NCBI RefSeq assembly: GCF_028583425.1
Contig: NC_072793.1
Span: 101,355,689 to 101,419,688, forward strand
Length of the DNA: 64,000 nt
From: Eublepharis macularius
Taxonomy: Eukaryota; Chordata; Lepidosauria; Squamata; Eublepharidae
Reading direction: 5' to 3'
Shown: piece after piece, positions 53,995 to 64,000 of the stretch
Position numbering within the stretch: the first letter of the stretch is position 1
Layout of the letters: each line of letters starts with the position of its first letter
The notes under the pieces: model-generated
What the model was told of the DNA's origin: nothing
Seen by the model: only the letters and a program-made list of their open reading frames with translations
The model's database searches: none
Translations under genes and position numbers: made by a program

Positions 53995-55470
53995 AGGGGA
54001 ATGAGATCCCTACCTGCAGCCTTTGACACAACAGGCCATGCTATCCTGCTTAGGCATTGGGAGGCAGAAGTTGGTATCAAGGGGTGTGTCTTAATGCAGA
54101 TACTGAAAAAGACTTATCACAACTCAGACTAGCCTGGAAGGTAGCCACCTACCTTGACACAGCAAATAAAGAGAATGGCTGCTTCCTATTGAAACTAGAA
54201 GAAATGTGGGCAACCTCCCACAGGAAGCATTCAATATAGTTAAGTAATTATTCAACCAGATTTTTATATATAGGTTTCTAATATTTAAAGTGCAAGTGCT
54301 ATAATAAATTTTAGTGCAAGCTTACAAGTGTAAACAACTTATCAGGAAGACAATGAATAAATCACACTATAGCAGTAACAGTCCATGAATAGTCTTGGTC
54401 CATAAAGTTGGAACAACCGGGTGAGGTGAAGTTGTTCTCCAAAACCTGTCTCCGTTCTTTATTTTCTCCTTTAACCATGTGTTTCAACGTCTCCTCCCAA
54501 TGCCGACAAAAGCTGCGGGGTAAAAACTGAGCAAGCAGTCCTCTCCGCACCCGATCTGGGGCTGGCTGAAGCACAGATTTCGCACTAGCTTTCTCAAGAG
54601 TAACCGTTGCAGCAGCAGCATGGAGAGCTCATCGGTTTGGAAACCCGGTCCGGGCAGCTGTGTGCTTCAGCCGGCCCCAGATCGGGTGCGGAGAGGACTG
54701 CTTGCTCAGTTTTTACCCCGCGGCTTTTGTTGGCATCGGGAGGAGATGTTGAAACACATGGTTAAAGGAGAAAATAAAGAACGGAGACAGGTTTTGGGGA
54801 ACAACTTCACCTCACCCGGTTGTTCCAACTTTATGGACCAAGACTATTCATGGACTGTTACTGCTATAGTGTGATTTATTCATTGTCTTCCTGATAAGTT
54901 GTTTACACTTGTAAGCTTGCACTAAAATTTATTATAGCACCTATCTTGACACAGCTGAACTGGCCCCCTGGATTCATGGCACAGTAACATTGAGTCTAGA
55001 CTACTATAGTGCACTCTACGTTGGTCTGCCCTCAGAGACTCCAGTTGGTGCAGAATGCTGCAGCTCGGTTACTCTCAGGAGTTAGATGGTGCATGCATAT
55101 CTGTCCCACTCTGCAGTCACTCCATTGGCTGCCCATCGGTTACTGGGCTCAATTCAAGGTCATGACCATCACATTCAGAGCCTTTCGTGGCCTCGACTCC
55201 TCATATTTGTGTAGCCACCCTCCCCCTATGTTCCACCATGGCAGCTTCGCTCATCTGGATGGGGCCATCTGCAGATATTACCTGTAGTTGAGCAAAATCA
55301 ACAGCTTCCTGCACACTTACTTTCTCTGTGGTAGCTGCCACTTTGTGGACTGGCCTGCCTGAGGAGGTCAGGAAAGCTCCCATGCTTCTGGCTTTCCACA
55401 AACAATAGAAAACTGAATTATTCAGGAGGGCTTTTTACCCAGATTATAAGGCTGTATCGTAAAAAAATAG
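53995..55470 (+). pseudogene. Degenerate L2-group LINE relic, split by an insertion
   Basis: 53995-54163 contains LPAAFDTTGHAILLRHW, a decayed AFDTVDH palm motif of L2-group RT. 54956-55470 contains LDYYSALYVGLPS and LQLVQNAAARLLSGV, then 'LHWLPIGYWAQFKV', the usual C-terminus, and ends with 'ttattcaggagggct'. The two halves are separated by the foldback insertion at 54164-54937. It is much more diverged than copies A and B. Confidence 0.85.
54164..54937. mobile_element. Foldback insertion with 280-bp arms, possibly Penelope-like
   Basis: Flanked by an 18-bp direct repeat with one mismatch (54146-54163 and 54938-54955: CACCTA-CTTGACACAGC), so it is an insertion into the L2 relic. The arms 54296-54576 and 54658-54940 are near-identical inverted copies around an 81-bp loop. 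The same short peptide frame therefore occurs on both strands (54362-54574 minus, 54620-54874 plus); I do not call it a gene. Variable-length duplication plus inverted partial copies occur in Penelope-like elements and in L1 twin-priming. The family is uncertain. Confidence 0.8.
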
Positions 55471-55673
55471 TTCAGAGAGAAGCATTGGGAGGGGCAGGGG
55501 CTGTACCCTACTCTGCTGAGTACGGTCTGCTGTTGTTGACATGCTCCTATTAGGGAGTTTCCAAGTTACTAAACATGCCATGTAAATTAGTTATGCTTGT
55601 TTCAGAAAGAATTCATCTCTGTACTTGACTTTATGCTTGTTTTTCAAATTTTTCTGCTTCCATACCCTATGGT

Positions 55674-55864
55674 GGCTCTTTCCACACTGCTTACCTTCAC
55701 TCTCAACGACGCGAAACATCGCGCTAAAAACACGGAAGATCATGTTTTCTAACGTGAGATTTATGCGACGTCACGCAAATCTCACACAAGGAAACGCAAT
55801 CTTCCGCGTTTTAGCGCGATGTTCCGCGTCGTTGCAAGTGAAGGTAAGCAGTGTGAAAAGGGCC
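55674..55864. repeat. Hairpin MITE (191 bp)
   Basis: Nearly the whole element is one inverted repeat. Ends are GGCTCTTTCCACACTGCTTA and the complement of 'taagcagtgtgaaaagggcc'. Inner blocks 'acgacgcg' and 'catcgcgctaaaa' are matched, and the centre is GCGACGTCACGC. It is CpG-rich for this AT-rich locus and has no coding capacity. Confidence 0.9.
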
Positions 55865-55934
55865 AGTATCTCTTTCATTGAATGTCCTAACTGCTTTTCA
55901 TTATTGTACTTTGCTCAGTGAAAGTCCTAACTGC

Positions 55935-56000
55935 TGATTATATTGTATTTTCACTTGCACTATGTAATCTGCCTTGGATCTCAGTGAGAAAGATGGACTA

Positions 56001-56045
<45 letters not shown>

Positions 56046-56046
56046 T
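55935..56046 (+). repeat. LINE 3' tail with (ATC)n microsatellite
   Basis: 'gtaatctgccttggatctcagtgagaaag' is the plus-strand form of the tail at 2879-2965. About 15 TCA units follow (56002-56045). The microsatellite probably grew from the LINE tail. Confidence 0.75.
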
Positions 56047-57002
56047 TGCATGCTCATCTATTACAAGAGTTACATATGTGTCTTTTTATTGCAGAAATAC
56101 ATCTTCTATTAGCTGTCTTCTAGAATTCTGATAATAGCATGTCTATGCAGTAAAATAATAACCCATGTAACCCATTTTCTATATCATATATTAGCTCATT
56201 GATTGCTCCAATCTTGGAAAGGTAGCCAAATCACTGCTCCAAATTTGGTAAGAAGCACAGGCAGCAACTGTCATATGAAGCCATGAACACCCAGTCAGGC
56301 TGAACAGTAATAGGAGAAGGTGGAGGGACGACAAGATTTATGCATAGATCCAGTTGAGTGCTGAATCTTAATACAGCCATATAGTAAGAAGTCTATGACA
56401 GATCCCTCTTAGAGAAGTAGAATCTGGATAGCCGTGTCTGAAGATGGTGCTGTATGGATCACTGTTTATTAGATCTTACATCCAAAATGACTTTTTATTT
56501 TCCTTCTTTCAAAGAAACCAATTACATCCTGAACTTTCTCCCTTGGCACATTGATGTGTCTTGCTCACCTCTCACCTTCCCTATTTCTGTTCCCTTGTAG
56601 TATATTTTTGAACAGCTTATCCTTCTGTGGTATGGTTTATTTTAATTTTTTTAAAATAGGGAACTGCCTATGTGGCTGGCAGCTTCCAGCTTCCCCCACA
56701 CAACAGCCTTTGTGGAGTAATATTCTGAATTGTTACATTTGTAGGACGCCTGGTCACTTTACAGTTTTATGTATCCTGTATTCAGTGTCTTTAGTAAAGT
56801 AGCATTAATTTTCTCTTGACAAGCTATATAAACCATCATTTCTCCATTCTGTTTAACTCCATTCTGGCATCTTGCAATCTTTTGTGCTTTCACTGTGTGA
56901 ACTTAGCACTACTTTATGTTGTATTCTTAGAATCCATATATTTGAGAGAAATTTATTATTTGAAAGTATTATGGTTTGCAGATGTAGATGTGAATGGTGC
57001 AG
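56047..57002. other. No recognised feature
   Basis: Non-coding; nothing supported. Confidence 0.4.
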
Positions 57003-57175
57003 GATAGTCTAATCTTGTCAAATCTTGGAAGCTAAGCAGGGTTGGCCCTGGTTAGTACTTGGATGGGAGACTGCCAAGGAAGCCTACAGTAGTTGTGCAG
57101 AGTTAGGCAATGGAACTTATCTTGCCTTGGAAACCTCACAGAATAACCATAAGTTGGCTGTAGCTTGATGGCACA
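57003..57175 (+). repeat. 5S-rRNA-derived SINE
   Basis: 5S-like stretch 57008-57074 (GAAGCTAAGCAGGG, CTGGTTAGTACTTGGATGGG) followed by 'caatggaacttatcttgcc' and 'cataagttggctgtagcttgatggcac'. It is closer to 5S in the 'agtacttggatgggagac' part than the copy at 6055. Confidence 0.85.
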
Positions 57176-58230
57176 TTATATGCACACATGCGCACAGTCT
57201 GCAGAGTTATCTGAGGGTTTCATTTGTTATTCTTATACATTTGTGGTGGCCCATCCCAATTACAGATGAAAACATTCCAAAAATGTTGACATTATTATAA
57301 AAAACAAATTTTTCTGGTTTGGAGAGAAAATGGAAATTTGAAATATTGAAATATATTTAAAATATATTTCAACATATATTGAATATTGAATATTAAAATA
57401 TAAAATTGAAATATATGCAATAATTAATTTCTCATCTTATCTAAACTTATTTTATTGTTTTAACAATATACAATAATTGTTTATAATAAATAACATATAC
57501 AATAGGACTGTTTGACATATTTATAGCTTAACGTATAAAATTGTGTTTGGAAATTTAAAAACTTTCTGCAAGCAAAACTGAATACTTCAAATACTACTGA
57601 GAGAGACTTGTAAACTTCTTTTACTTTATCACACACAGTTTTGTACAGTCACAGTAGGAATAGCAGTGTATTTTAATAACAAGTTAAACTTTATAAGGTT
57701 GAAAACATAGAACTCTTATCATCATGCATATAAAGTAAATTAATTGTGAACAAATGTTTTCACATTTAAAGAATAAACATATATTTGAAAAAAGGAGATT
57801 TGGGGGGCAGGGAATATTAAAGAAGAATCCCCAAACCCCAAAAGAAAACTGAGAGGGTTAAACCCCGTCCAAAAAATGGAGAAGTGGCCAATTTTTTTTT
57901 TAAATGCCAGATGAGATCTTGGAACATTAGGGTGGATCCTACTCCTAAGTATTTGTACCCAACATTACCTTTTGGCTCAGGTTTGAAGCCTTATTAGAAT
58001 CTAAGGAGCCTTCCTCCTACTTGTGGCTCTTCCAGTGGAGAAAGAGCGGTTTAAGTTGGAGGATGCCTTCTTAGGCTGGAGGAAGGCTACTTGGAGAATG
58101 GTTGGATTCAGCCCAGCGTGTCCTCAGATCTCTGTGGCAAGAAATGGCTTGGAGCAGAAAAGTGTGCCATAGGCACTTTCTACTGAAAAATGCTTCACTA
58201 TAGGGTTGTCATCCTGATCTGAACAGAATA
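57176..58230. other. No recognised feature; very AT-rich
   Basis: 57290-57500 is strongly AT-rich with repeated 'gaaatat' and 'atatttca' blocks (local low complexity). No element is recognised. Confidence 0.4.
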
Positions 58231-58432
58231 GGATAGCCTGATCTTGTCAGGCTATCCGAAGCTTGGAAGCTAAGCATAGTCGGCCCTGGCTAGTAACTTG
58301 GATGGTAGACTGCCAAGAAAGCCCAGACTCACTACAGGGAGGCAGGCATTGTCAAACAACCTCTGAATGGCTCTTGTTTTGAAGACTCTATGGGGTTGCC
58401 ATAAGTCAGCTGTGACTTGACAGCACCTTACA
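58231..58432 (+). repeat. 5S-rRNA-derived SINE
   Basis: Starts 'gatagcctgatcttgtcag' and carries a small insertion, 'gctatccgaagctt', before GGAAGCTAAGC. The tail 'ggttgccataagtcagctgtgacttgacagcac' matches the other two copies. Confidence 0.85.
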
Positions 58433-58439
58433 CTCATAG

Positions 58440-58680
58440 AGTTTCCAGGCCTAGCCTGGCAACCAGTGGGAGATCAGGGGTTGGAGGGCTGGGACATGAG
58501 GTGGCTGTTGGTAACAGCATCATGTCACTTCTGGGAATCAGCAGAAACTTTATGGTAAAACACTTCCTAGAGAGATGTGACACCATTTCTGGGTTTTCTT
58601 TGGAAGTGACATAATGCCATTAACCTGATGGCTATTTAAATTCCTCTGCCAGCTGGGGAGGAGGTGCTTGGAGAGGAAAA
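58440..58680. repeat. Degenerate dispersed repeat (palindrome family)
   Basis: Has 'cctggcaaccagtgggagatc', 'catcatgtcacttctggg' and 'tttggaagtgacataatg', i.e. a decayed CRE/ETS-like palindrome split by extra sequence. It is related to 22795-23390. Confidence 0.45.
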
Positions 58681-60111
58681 CACGTTCAGCATGTTCTGTT
58701 CAACTGCGGACCCAGGGTATATGCAAGGGAGTGGAGAATGACTCCACTCCTGGGAGTCCTTATGGTTTCCCCATTTCTTATTGCCTAATTCTATAATTTG
58801 TTTTAAATAAAAGATCTCTACACATTTTTATGTGAGTAAAACCTTGTCTTAAAAAGCATTTCATTCCAAAAAAGAAAACATATAATTTGGAGAGGGTTTT
58901 TTTTTCTGTGCTCCCCAAATGTTCCATTTTTTCTGTTGGCAAAAAAATTGAAGAAGAAAAAAAATCCTTGAATTTCCCCTCCTTGACTATTTCCCATCAC
59001 CACCACCACCACATCTCTAATCTCTATTCCTGACTGTAGTTTAATGGTGCCATCTGCATTTTACATATGGGTAAGCAGTGCACAAGAGAATTCTCCCAGA
59101 TACCACATTAACATAGTAAAAAGAGTGTGCCAATCAGAGAACCTGAAAGCATAGGTTTTACAGTTGTAAAGGTTGCATGTTTGGTGGGACAGGAAACTGC
59201 CTGAGGATAAGGCAAATGGCAGAAAACTGGTAACTGGATTGGGAGTTGCATATTGTGAGTGTATGATTGGATGGGAGTAGGAAGGAAGAATATACAGTCC
59301 CACCCTCAAAACATGGGTTGACTGCAACAGTTTGAGGAAGTGCCAAGTCAGACAAAAGTGTTAACAGCCAGGATTAACTGGAGAGAGGCAAACTCCTCCC
59401 CCACCCACTGGCGTTCTGGTGAGGATTGCTGGATTTCCCCCCCCTCTTCTTGAGGCCTGCTGCTTCACATGTTCATAATTTCCTTCACAGCGTATAAGTG
59501 CACACAAGGAAGTAGTGAGTTTAGCTTGATAAGAGCAGCTTCTTTTTGGTTTGATCAGTTGTGTGTTTTGTACATGGCAAACACCCCAGTTAATTATTTG
59601 TTTGGGGAAACTTTGTCTTCTAAGCGAGATTCTGCTCCAAGCTCCCTTGTCCCAGATTGTGTTTTGGAAGACAGAACAGCCTCATTAACTGCCCAAAGAG
59701 GAGGTGATACTTTTCCCTTGAATATTGCATACTTCTCTTGTCAGAAGTCAGTTATCACTTTTCCCCCCCACTCGATGCATGGATGAACATGTGCTTCCCT
59801 GATAATTTTTTCACCTGGTAGAGAAATGGAAATATGTCCCCATGCCCCCTTCTCCCTATGAAAGGAAGATGGATGATGAATGAGTCTGAGCTTCTAGATG
59901 TTGTAATCAAACACACTGTTAAAGTCATTGCTTTGCATTCCGCCTATCCTCCTTCTACCTTAATACTCCAAAATCTATACTAAATCATGGTGTGTCACTA
60001 CACAACGAACTGACTCATATACATAACTGTAAAATATGACAGCTATCTCATTCTTCCTATAATAATTCTGGCTCTGGTTATCTGGAGTCCATGGTTTTTG
60101 ATTGTTTAAAA
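58681..60111. other. No recognised feature
   Basis: Non-coding; nothing supported. Confidence 0.4.
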
Positions 60112-60366
60112 CAAGTAACAACAACGCTCAATTTATATGCTGCCTTTCAGGACAACTTAATGCCCACTCAGAGCGGTTTACAAAGTATGTCATTATTATC
60201 CCCACAACAAAACATCCTGTGAGGTGGGTGGGGCTGAGAGATCTCCAGAGAGCTGTGACCAGCCCAAGGTCACCCAGCTGACTTCAAGTGGAGGAGTGGG
60301 GAATCAAACCCAGTTCTCCCGCTTAGAGTCCCATGCTCTTAACCACTACACCAAAAACTGGCTCTC
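60112..60366 (-). repeat. tRNA-derived SINE
   Basis: Full-length minus-strand copy. The head 'gagccagtttttggtgtagtggttaagagc' is read from 60366 downwards. A B-box-like GGTTTGATTCCCC and the 'cttgaagtcagctgggtgacc' body follow, and the end is 'ggcagcatataaattgagcg(ttg)n'. Same family as 5695-5935. Confidence 0.85.
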
Positions 60367-61600
60367 TGTCTGACTTTTCTCCAGGGATGTCAGGTCTACA
60401 CATTTGGGTTTCCCCTCTTTTATCTATATGTTAGGCTAAAGATATCTACTTGAAGACCACCTAGTGAGATTCATAAATGAGCAGGAATTTGACCTTTGAT
60501 CTCACCAATCCCAGGTCCAACACATAACCATTACATCACTCTGTCATAGAGGAACTAGCAGAACTAGGTCATCCCACAACCTCATATGAGAAGGTGGGAG
60601 AATTGATTGGGGGTTCAAGCTTGGCACTCTCCAACACTGAAATTGTGTACTGGGTAAAAACTAGATCATGCCTTCTGCTGAGATTTTGGTAGCCTCATGT
60701 CAAACATCAGGAACTTCTATGCAGTCAGTTCTCTGGTAGCATTTTTATGGTTCATAGAAAAGCAGACTATAAATAATGTACATAAATCTTCCAAGTGCAA
60801 ACTCACAGACGCCTAAAATGTACTAGGTTGGTGAATCACTTGTTGGCTATCTAGGATCGTTGATTTCTAATCACATCTCAAAATTCCTGTGCTTTACTGT
60901 GCACATGTGACTTCAATATTGTCCTCGGTATTGACTCTTATCGTGAGGGCTCCTAACTGCGGTCTTTAGCAGAGTATACCCTTCTAAGCTTTTTGAAGTC
61001 TGTGGACTTAGAAGGGTATAACTCTACTTAGAGTGGCATTGTAAATGACATAATCCTGTTTTTAGCTGGTTTTATCCATTCCAGTCTACATCTTGTGGTT
61101 CTTTTATTTGTTCTATATTTATTAGAAGGTTCTTAGAGCAATTTAACACTTTATTTCTGATGGCCTTTATGAAATTTCCAGAGGAGTCTTGCCATTCTTC
61201 CTCTTGTAAAGACATGATGGGAATCGCCCAAGGTCATCTACTGTTTATACAGGAGAGCCCACAATGAAAGCCATCTACTATAACTCCCTGGTCTTTTCTA
61301 TATATTTGTTTCTTTGCTAGGAAGGCACTCTGTAAATAGTTTACATAAAAACTAGAGGGAGAAAATTAGAACACGTTTAGCCAAAGACTCAAAAAACCTT
61401 GGAGGCAGGTTAGGGAAATCTTGATCACTGCTGCAGGAAGGAGGGGTTCACTCACCCACTGAACCATATGTGCAGATTCTGTAGCTCTCTACGGGTTCAC
61501 CACAAAGCAACACTATGGAACTGTATTAGCAGCCTCTGTATAGGTAGCAGATTCCTGTTGTAGGACAGCAGGTTGGTATGAGAAGATCATTTCATGCTTA
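60367..61600. other. Mostly unrecognised; contains a short hairpin repeat
   Basis: 60968-61028 has inverted arms 'agagtatacccttctaag' and 'cttagaagggtataactct', a small hairpin found widely in reptile DNA. The rest shows nothing supported. Confidence 0.5.
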
Positions 61601-61604
61601 GAAC

Positions 61605-61800
61605 GTGGTTAGAATGTCTCACTAGAACCAGGGGGACTAATGTTCAAATTCCACTCAGCCATAAAGCTCTGGCCTTAGGCCAATCACTCTATCTCAGCCT
61701 GATCTACCTTGCAGAGTAGCTGTGGTGATAAAGCGAGGGACAGAGAACCATGTATGCCCCCCTGAGCTCCTAGAGGAAGGGCAGGATAGGATCATCCTGT
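61605..61800 (+). repeat. tRNA-derived SINE, degenerate
   Basis: Plus-strand relative of 1815-2040: 'gtggttagaatgtctcactag', 'gttcaaattccactcagcc', 'ggccttaggccaatcactc' and 'cccctgagctcctagaggaagggcaggata'. Confidence 0.65.
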
Positions 61801-61871
61801 TCCATTCGGCTCAATGATTCTATGACCTTAGGTAGCTAATGAAGGCCCCCCCGGTGCTTTAAGACATTGGG

Positions 61872-62076
61872 AGAGCCAGTTTGGTGTAGTAGTTAAGACT
61901 AGAGCGGCTGGACTCTAATCTGGAGACCTGGGTTTGATTCCCCACTCCTCCGCTTGAAGCCAGCTGGGTGACCTTGGGTCAGTCACAGCTTCCCATGATT
62001 CTCTCAGCCCCACCCACCTCACAGGGTTTTTGTTGTGGGGATAATAATAACATACTTCGTAAACCTCTATGGGTGG
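61872..62076 (+). repeat. tRNA-derived SINE truncated by LTR element
   Basis: Head 'gagccagtttggtgtagtag', B-box-like GGTTTGATTCCCC and body 'cttgaagccagctgggtgacc' run to 'cttcgtaaacctctatgggtgg'. The sequence then changes directly into the LTR at 62077. The expected SINE tail is absent, so the LTR element inserted into it; the tail should lie beyond the window. Confidence 0.8.
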
Positions 62077-62472
62077 TGTCAGAGCCTGTGTAACTTGAAT
62101 AACGCCATGTTTAACTCTGTAGTGTTTAGTCTTTCTTTTCCTCCAGGCCCCAACACCTGCACGGAGCCGAGTCCATGGGAAAGGAAACTCTCTTATCTGT
62201 CTGCTCGACCTTGGCCAGCTCAACATGCCTCTGAGAAGCTTTGCTGTGTGAATTCGGGGGGAGGCTGGGCTTGGGAGTGTGAAATGTAACCACTTTCTCT
62301 TCATGAGTCATTCTTGACAATACTTTGGTTGGCCAGGATCTCTATCCTGGAATATGTATACCTGGAGATGAATGCTGTCTTTCACAATAAACCTTTTGAA
62401 ATCAAAAAGACCTTGTCTTCTTGCAGAGGGGAGTGAAACAGACTATCAACTCTGGAGTAGCATAGTCTGACA
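62077..62472 (+). mobile_element. 5' LTR of a Ty3/Gypsy-type retrotransposon
   Basis: The 396-bp repeat begins TGTCAG and ends CTGACA, a 6-bp terminal inverted repeat with the usual TG...CA. It carries a polyadenylation signal AATAAA at 62386-62391, followed by a T-rich stretch. The 11-mer ATTCTTGACAA at 62310-62320 is the exact complement of the primer-binding position after the LTR, so it may mark the RNA 5' end. Only one LTR is in the window; the partner must lie downstream. Confidence 0.8.
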
Positions 62473-62474
62473 TT

Positions 62475-62485
62475 TTGTCAAGAAT
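62475..62485 (+). promoter_or_regulatory. Self-complementary primer-binding site
   Basis: TTGTCAAGAAT starts two bases after the LTR end, exactly where a tRNA primer-binding site (usually TGG...) is expected, but it is not tRNA-like. It is the reverse complement of 62310-62320 in the LTR. In Tf1 and vertebrate sushi-type elements the first 11 RNA bases prime reverse transcription in this way. Confidence 0.7.
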
Positions 62486-62522
62486 CACCCTTTGAAGTCT
62501 ACAACCCCCTCTCCCAGGGCAG

Positions 62523-64000
62523 ATGGATACCGAGGAATCCTTGATTGATCTACCCGTCCCTGGCCAGGAGGAGGATGACTCGATACCACTGGTACCAGCG
62601 AATGGGTCAGGGGAGACCCCAGGCCCTACTGAAGTACCTTTAGAGGCGCCTTCCGAAGTCCCCGGTGAAAGAGTTCCTGAGAAAGGAGCGGGAACGGTAC
62701 CTGGCGGAAGAGCGGAGCAACCTGATCCGAGTGTAGCTGGCGCCCGGCCTAAGGTGCGAGAGGCTAACGGACAGAGCCAGCTAATTTCACTGCCGACTCC
62801 GAGGCAGTGGGGCTCCCGGCCTAGAGAAGCGCGGGAGAAGAGAGCGGGGACCATGTTTTTCCATTCAATGATTGACGTTCGGCGCACCGTCGGGTTGACG
62901 GAGCAGGAAGGCCCTAGCATCATATGGGATCTAAGGAGGGCCACCCACGCGGGCCAGTAACCAGCCCTGGTACAAGTGGAATGTAGCTGCGGGCTGCCTA
63001 GAAGAGTGGGATCCCCGAGGCTCAGACAGCCTCCAGGATTGGGAAACCACTAGACATGAACTTATGAGCTGGGATTACTCGGATGTAAACTCAGCTAGAG
63101 CGTGGGAGCATCGTCGCACTCAACAGTTGGGATATCGGACCCAAGCAGTGGATACTGGGATTTCAGCAATTACCGGACTAGCGAAGGGAATCCTAGCCGG
63201 TATGACCGAAGAAGAAGAACTACGGATGCAAGGCGACGCAGCATTAAGCCCAATATCCCCTGATGGTGATAGAGGAATAAGTCCCCAGGAAGGGGGGTCG
63301 GTTGGAGGTGCGGAGGGGCCCATACAGCCGTGGCCTTTGGACTTTGTTCCACCTCGGTCGCAAGAAACATCCGAACCCTCGGAGGCCAGTGATTGAGGAG
63401 AAGACAGAGCAGCGCAGGAAGCCGCTAAATATCACCGACGCATGGAAAGTCGAATGGAGGCGATGGAGGATGAATTAGCTCAGGCTGTGTTTCTCATTGG
63501 TGAGCTGGTGAGAGGGCAGAGAGAAGGGCGAGCGGTGGCCGATCAAGTTCGACAAGTGCCAGCGGTGGCGCAAGGACAAGCACCGACAAGTGCCCCAAGA
63601 TCGGTAGCCACGCAGTCCACTCCAGGATCCAGCGTGGGCCCGTCATCACTACCGCAGCAACAACCACTTATTACAACGGCGCGAACAACGCCCGCCCCGC
63701 AACAACAGCAGGTAGCTGCACAAGTGTCACACCCTTGCCGATGCTACCGGCCCCAACTCAACCAGCATCTTTTCAAAGCGTTCAACAGCCACTACCTTCG
63801 GGTCAAACTGCCCCTCCACGACAGCAGCTTCCTCCCCCTCCGAGGCAAGTACCCCCACCGCCGCCTAGACAGGTGGCTCCTCAGCAGCCGTCGCCACTAC
63901 AAGCCCCTCCAGGAGCCCCAGGGGCACTCCCAAGAGCCCCACCGCCTGGGAACCCACCAAGAACTAGATCGATGGGAATTCCACGAGGGCAACCCAGAGG
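62523..64000 (+). pseudogene. Gag-like region of the LTR element, decayed and cut by the window end
   Basis: The ATG at 62523 opens a 145-codon acidic, proline-rich frame (MDTEESLIDLPVPGQEEDD) that ends at 62960. A second frame, open from 62935 to a TGA at 63394-63396, continues with NSARAWEHRRTQQLGYRTQ and ITGLAKGILAGM. After the stop the same frame runs on with a short coiled coil (MESRMEAMEDELAQAVFLI). From about 63740 another frame gives a proline- and glutamine-rich tail (PPRQQLPPPPRQV). At least two frameshifts and one stop interrupt it. Capsid, zinc knuckle and pol would follow beyond 64000. Confidence 0.65.

Noticed and set aside
54577-54610. Hammerhead ribozyme in the foldback element
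   Set aside because: The minus strand has GCGAAA and a GAGA-like part but not the full CUGANGA core; too weak to annotate, kept only as a hint.
54362-54874. A small gene present on both strands, giving the same 70-84-residue peptide
   Set aside because: It is simply the same repeat read from the two arms of the foldback; there is no family match or start context.
61872-61960. Functional tRNA gene
   Set aside because: Boxes A and B are tRNA-like, but no cloverleaf closes and the sequence continues into a SINE body shared by other copies.

Overview
This is vertebrate nuclear DNA, most probably from a lizard or another squamate reptile. Most of it is AT-rich non-coding sequence. The repeats are a typical squamate mixture: 5S-rRNA-derived SINEs, tRNA-derived SINEs, L1, L2-like and CR1 LINEs, a DIRS tyrosine-recombinase retrotransposon, hAT and other inverted-repeat DNA transposons, and a Ty3/Gypsy-type LTR element. 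There are no bacterial-style operons. The only host coding sequence I can support is one exon at 42205-42325. It has a TATA box upstream and a splice donor downstream, and looks like the first coding exon of a class 3 semaphorin gene. The rest of that gene would lie beyond the window, after an intron of at least 21 kb.

Layout. 1-7.9 kb is mostly unrecognised sequence with small SINEs and a 210-bp foldback. 7.93-14.05 kb is a full-length L1 on the minus strand with both ORFs open, flanked by a perfect 15-bp target-site duplication. 14.7-20.7 kb is a nested cluster: CR1 relics carry a 491-bp hAT-type element and a 3.56-kb hAT-type element, each with a perfect 8-bp duplication; the larger one holds a BED-zinc-finger ORF. 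20.7-32.1 kb is unrecognised sequence with short repeats, several carrying the same CRE/ETS-like palindrome. At 32.5-33.6 kb and 36.3-39.2 kb lie two closely similar L2-like LINE copies. 40.4-44.2 kb holds two hairpin MITEs and the semaphorin promoter and exon.

48.38-53.92 kb is a structurally complete DIRS element. It has inverted terminal repeats, an internal complementary region, and Gag-like, RT/RNase H and tyrosine recombinase ORFs, each interrupted by one stop codon. 54.0-55.5 kb is an old L2 relic split by an insertion that forms a foldback with 280-bp arms. 55.7-62.1 kb holds MITEs, 5S SINEs and tRNA SINEs. From 62,077 to the end is the 5' part of an LTR retrotransposon, with one 396-bp LTR and a decayed gag. 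The 11 bases starting two bases after its LTR are exactly complementary to a stretch inside the LTR. That is the arrangement used for self-primed reverse transcription in Tf1/sushi-type elements.

The elements interact mainly by nesting and by likely machinery sharing: the SINE tails resemble the L2 3' end. All family names come from motif recognition by eye; no database search was run.
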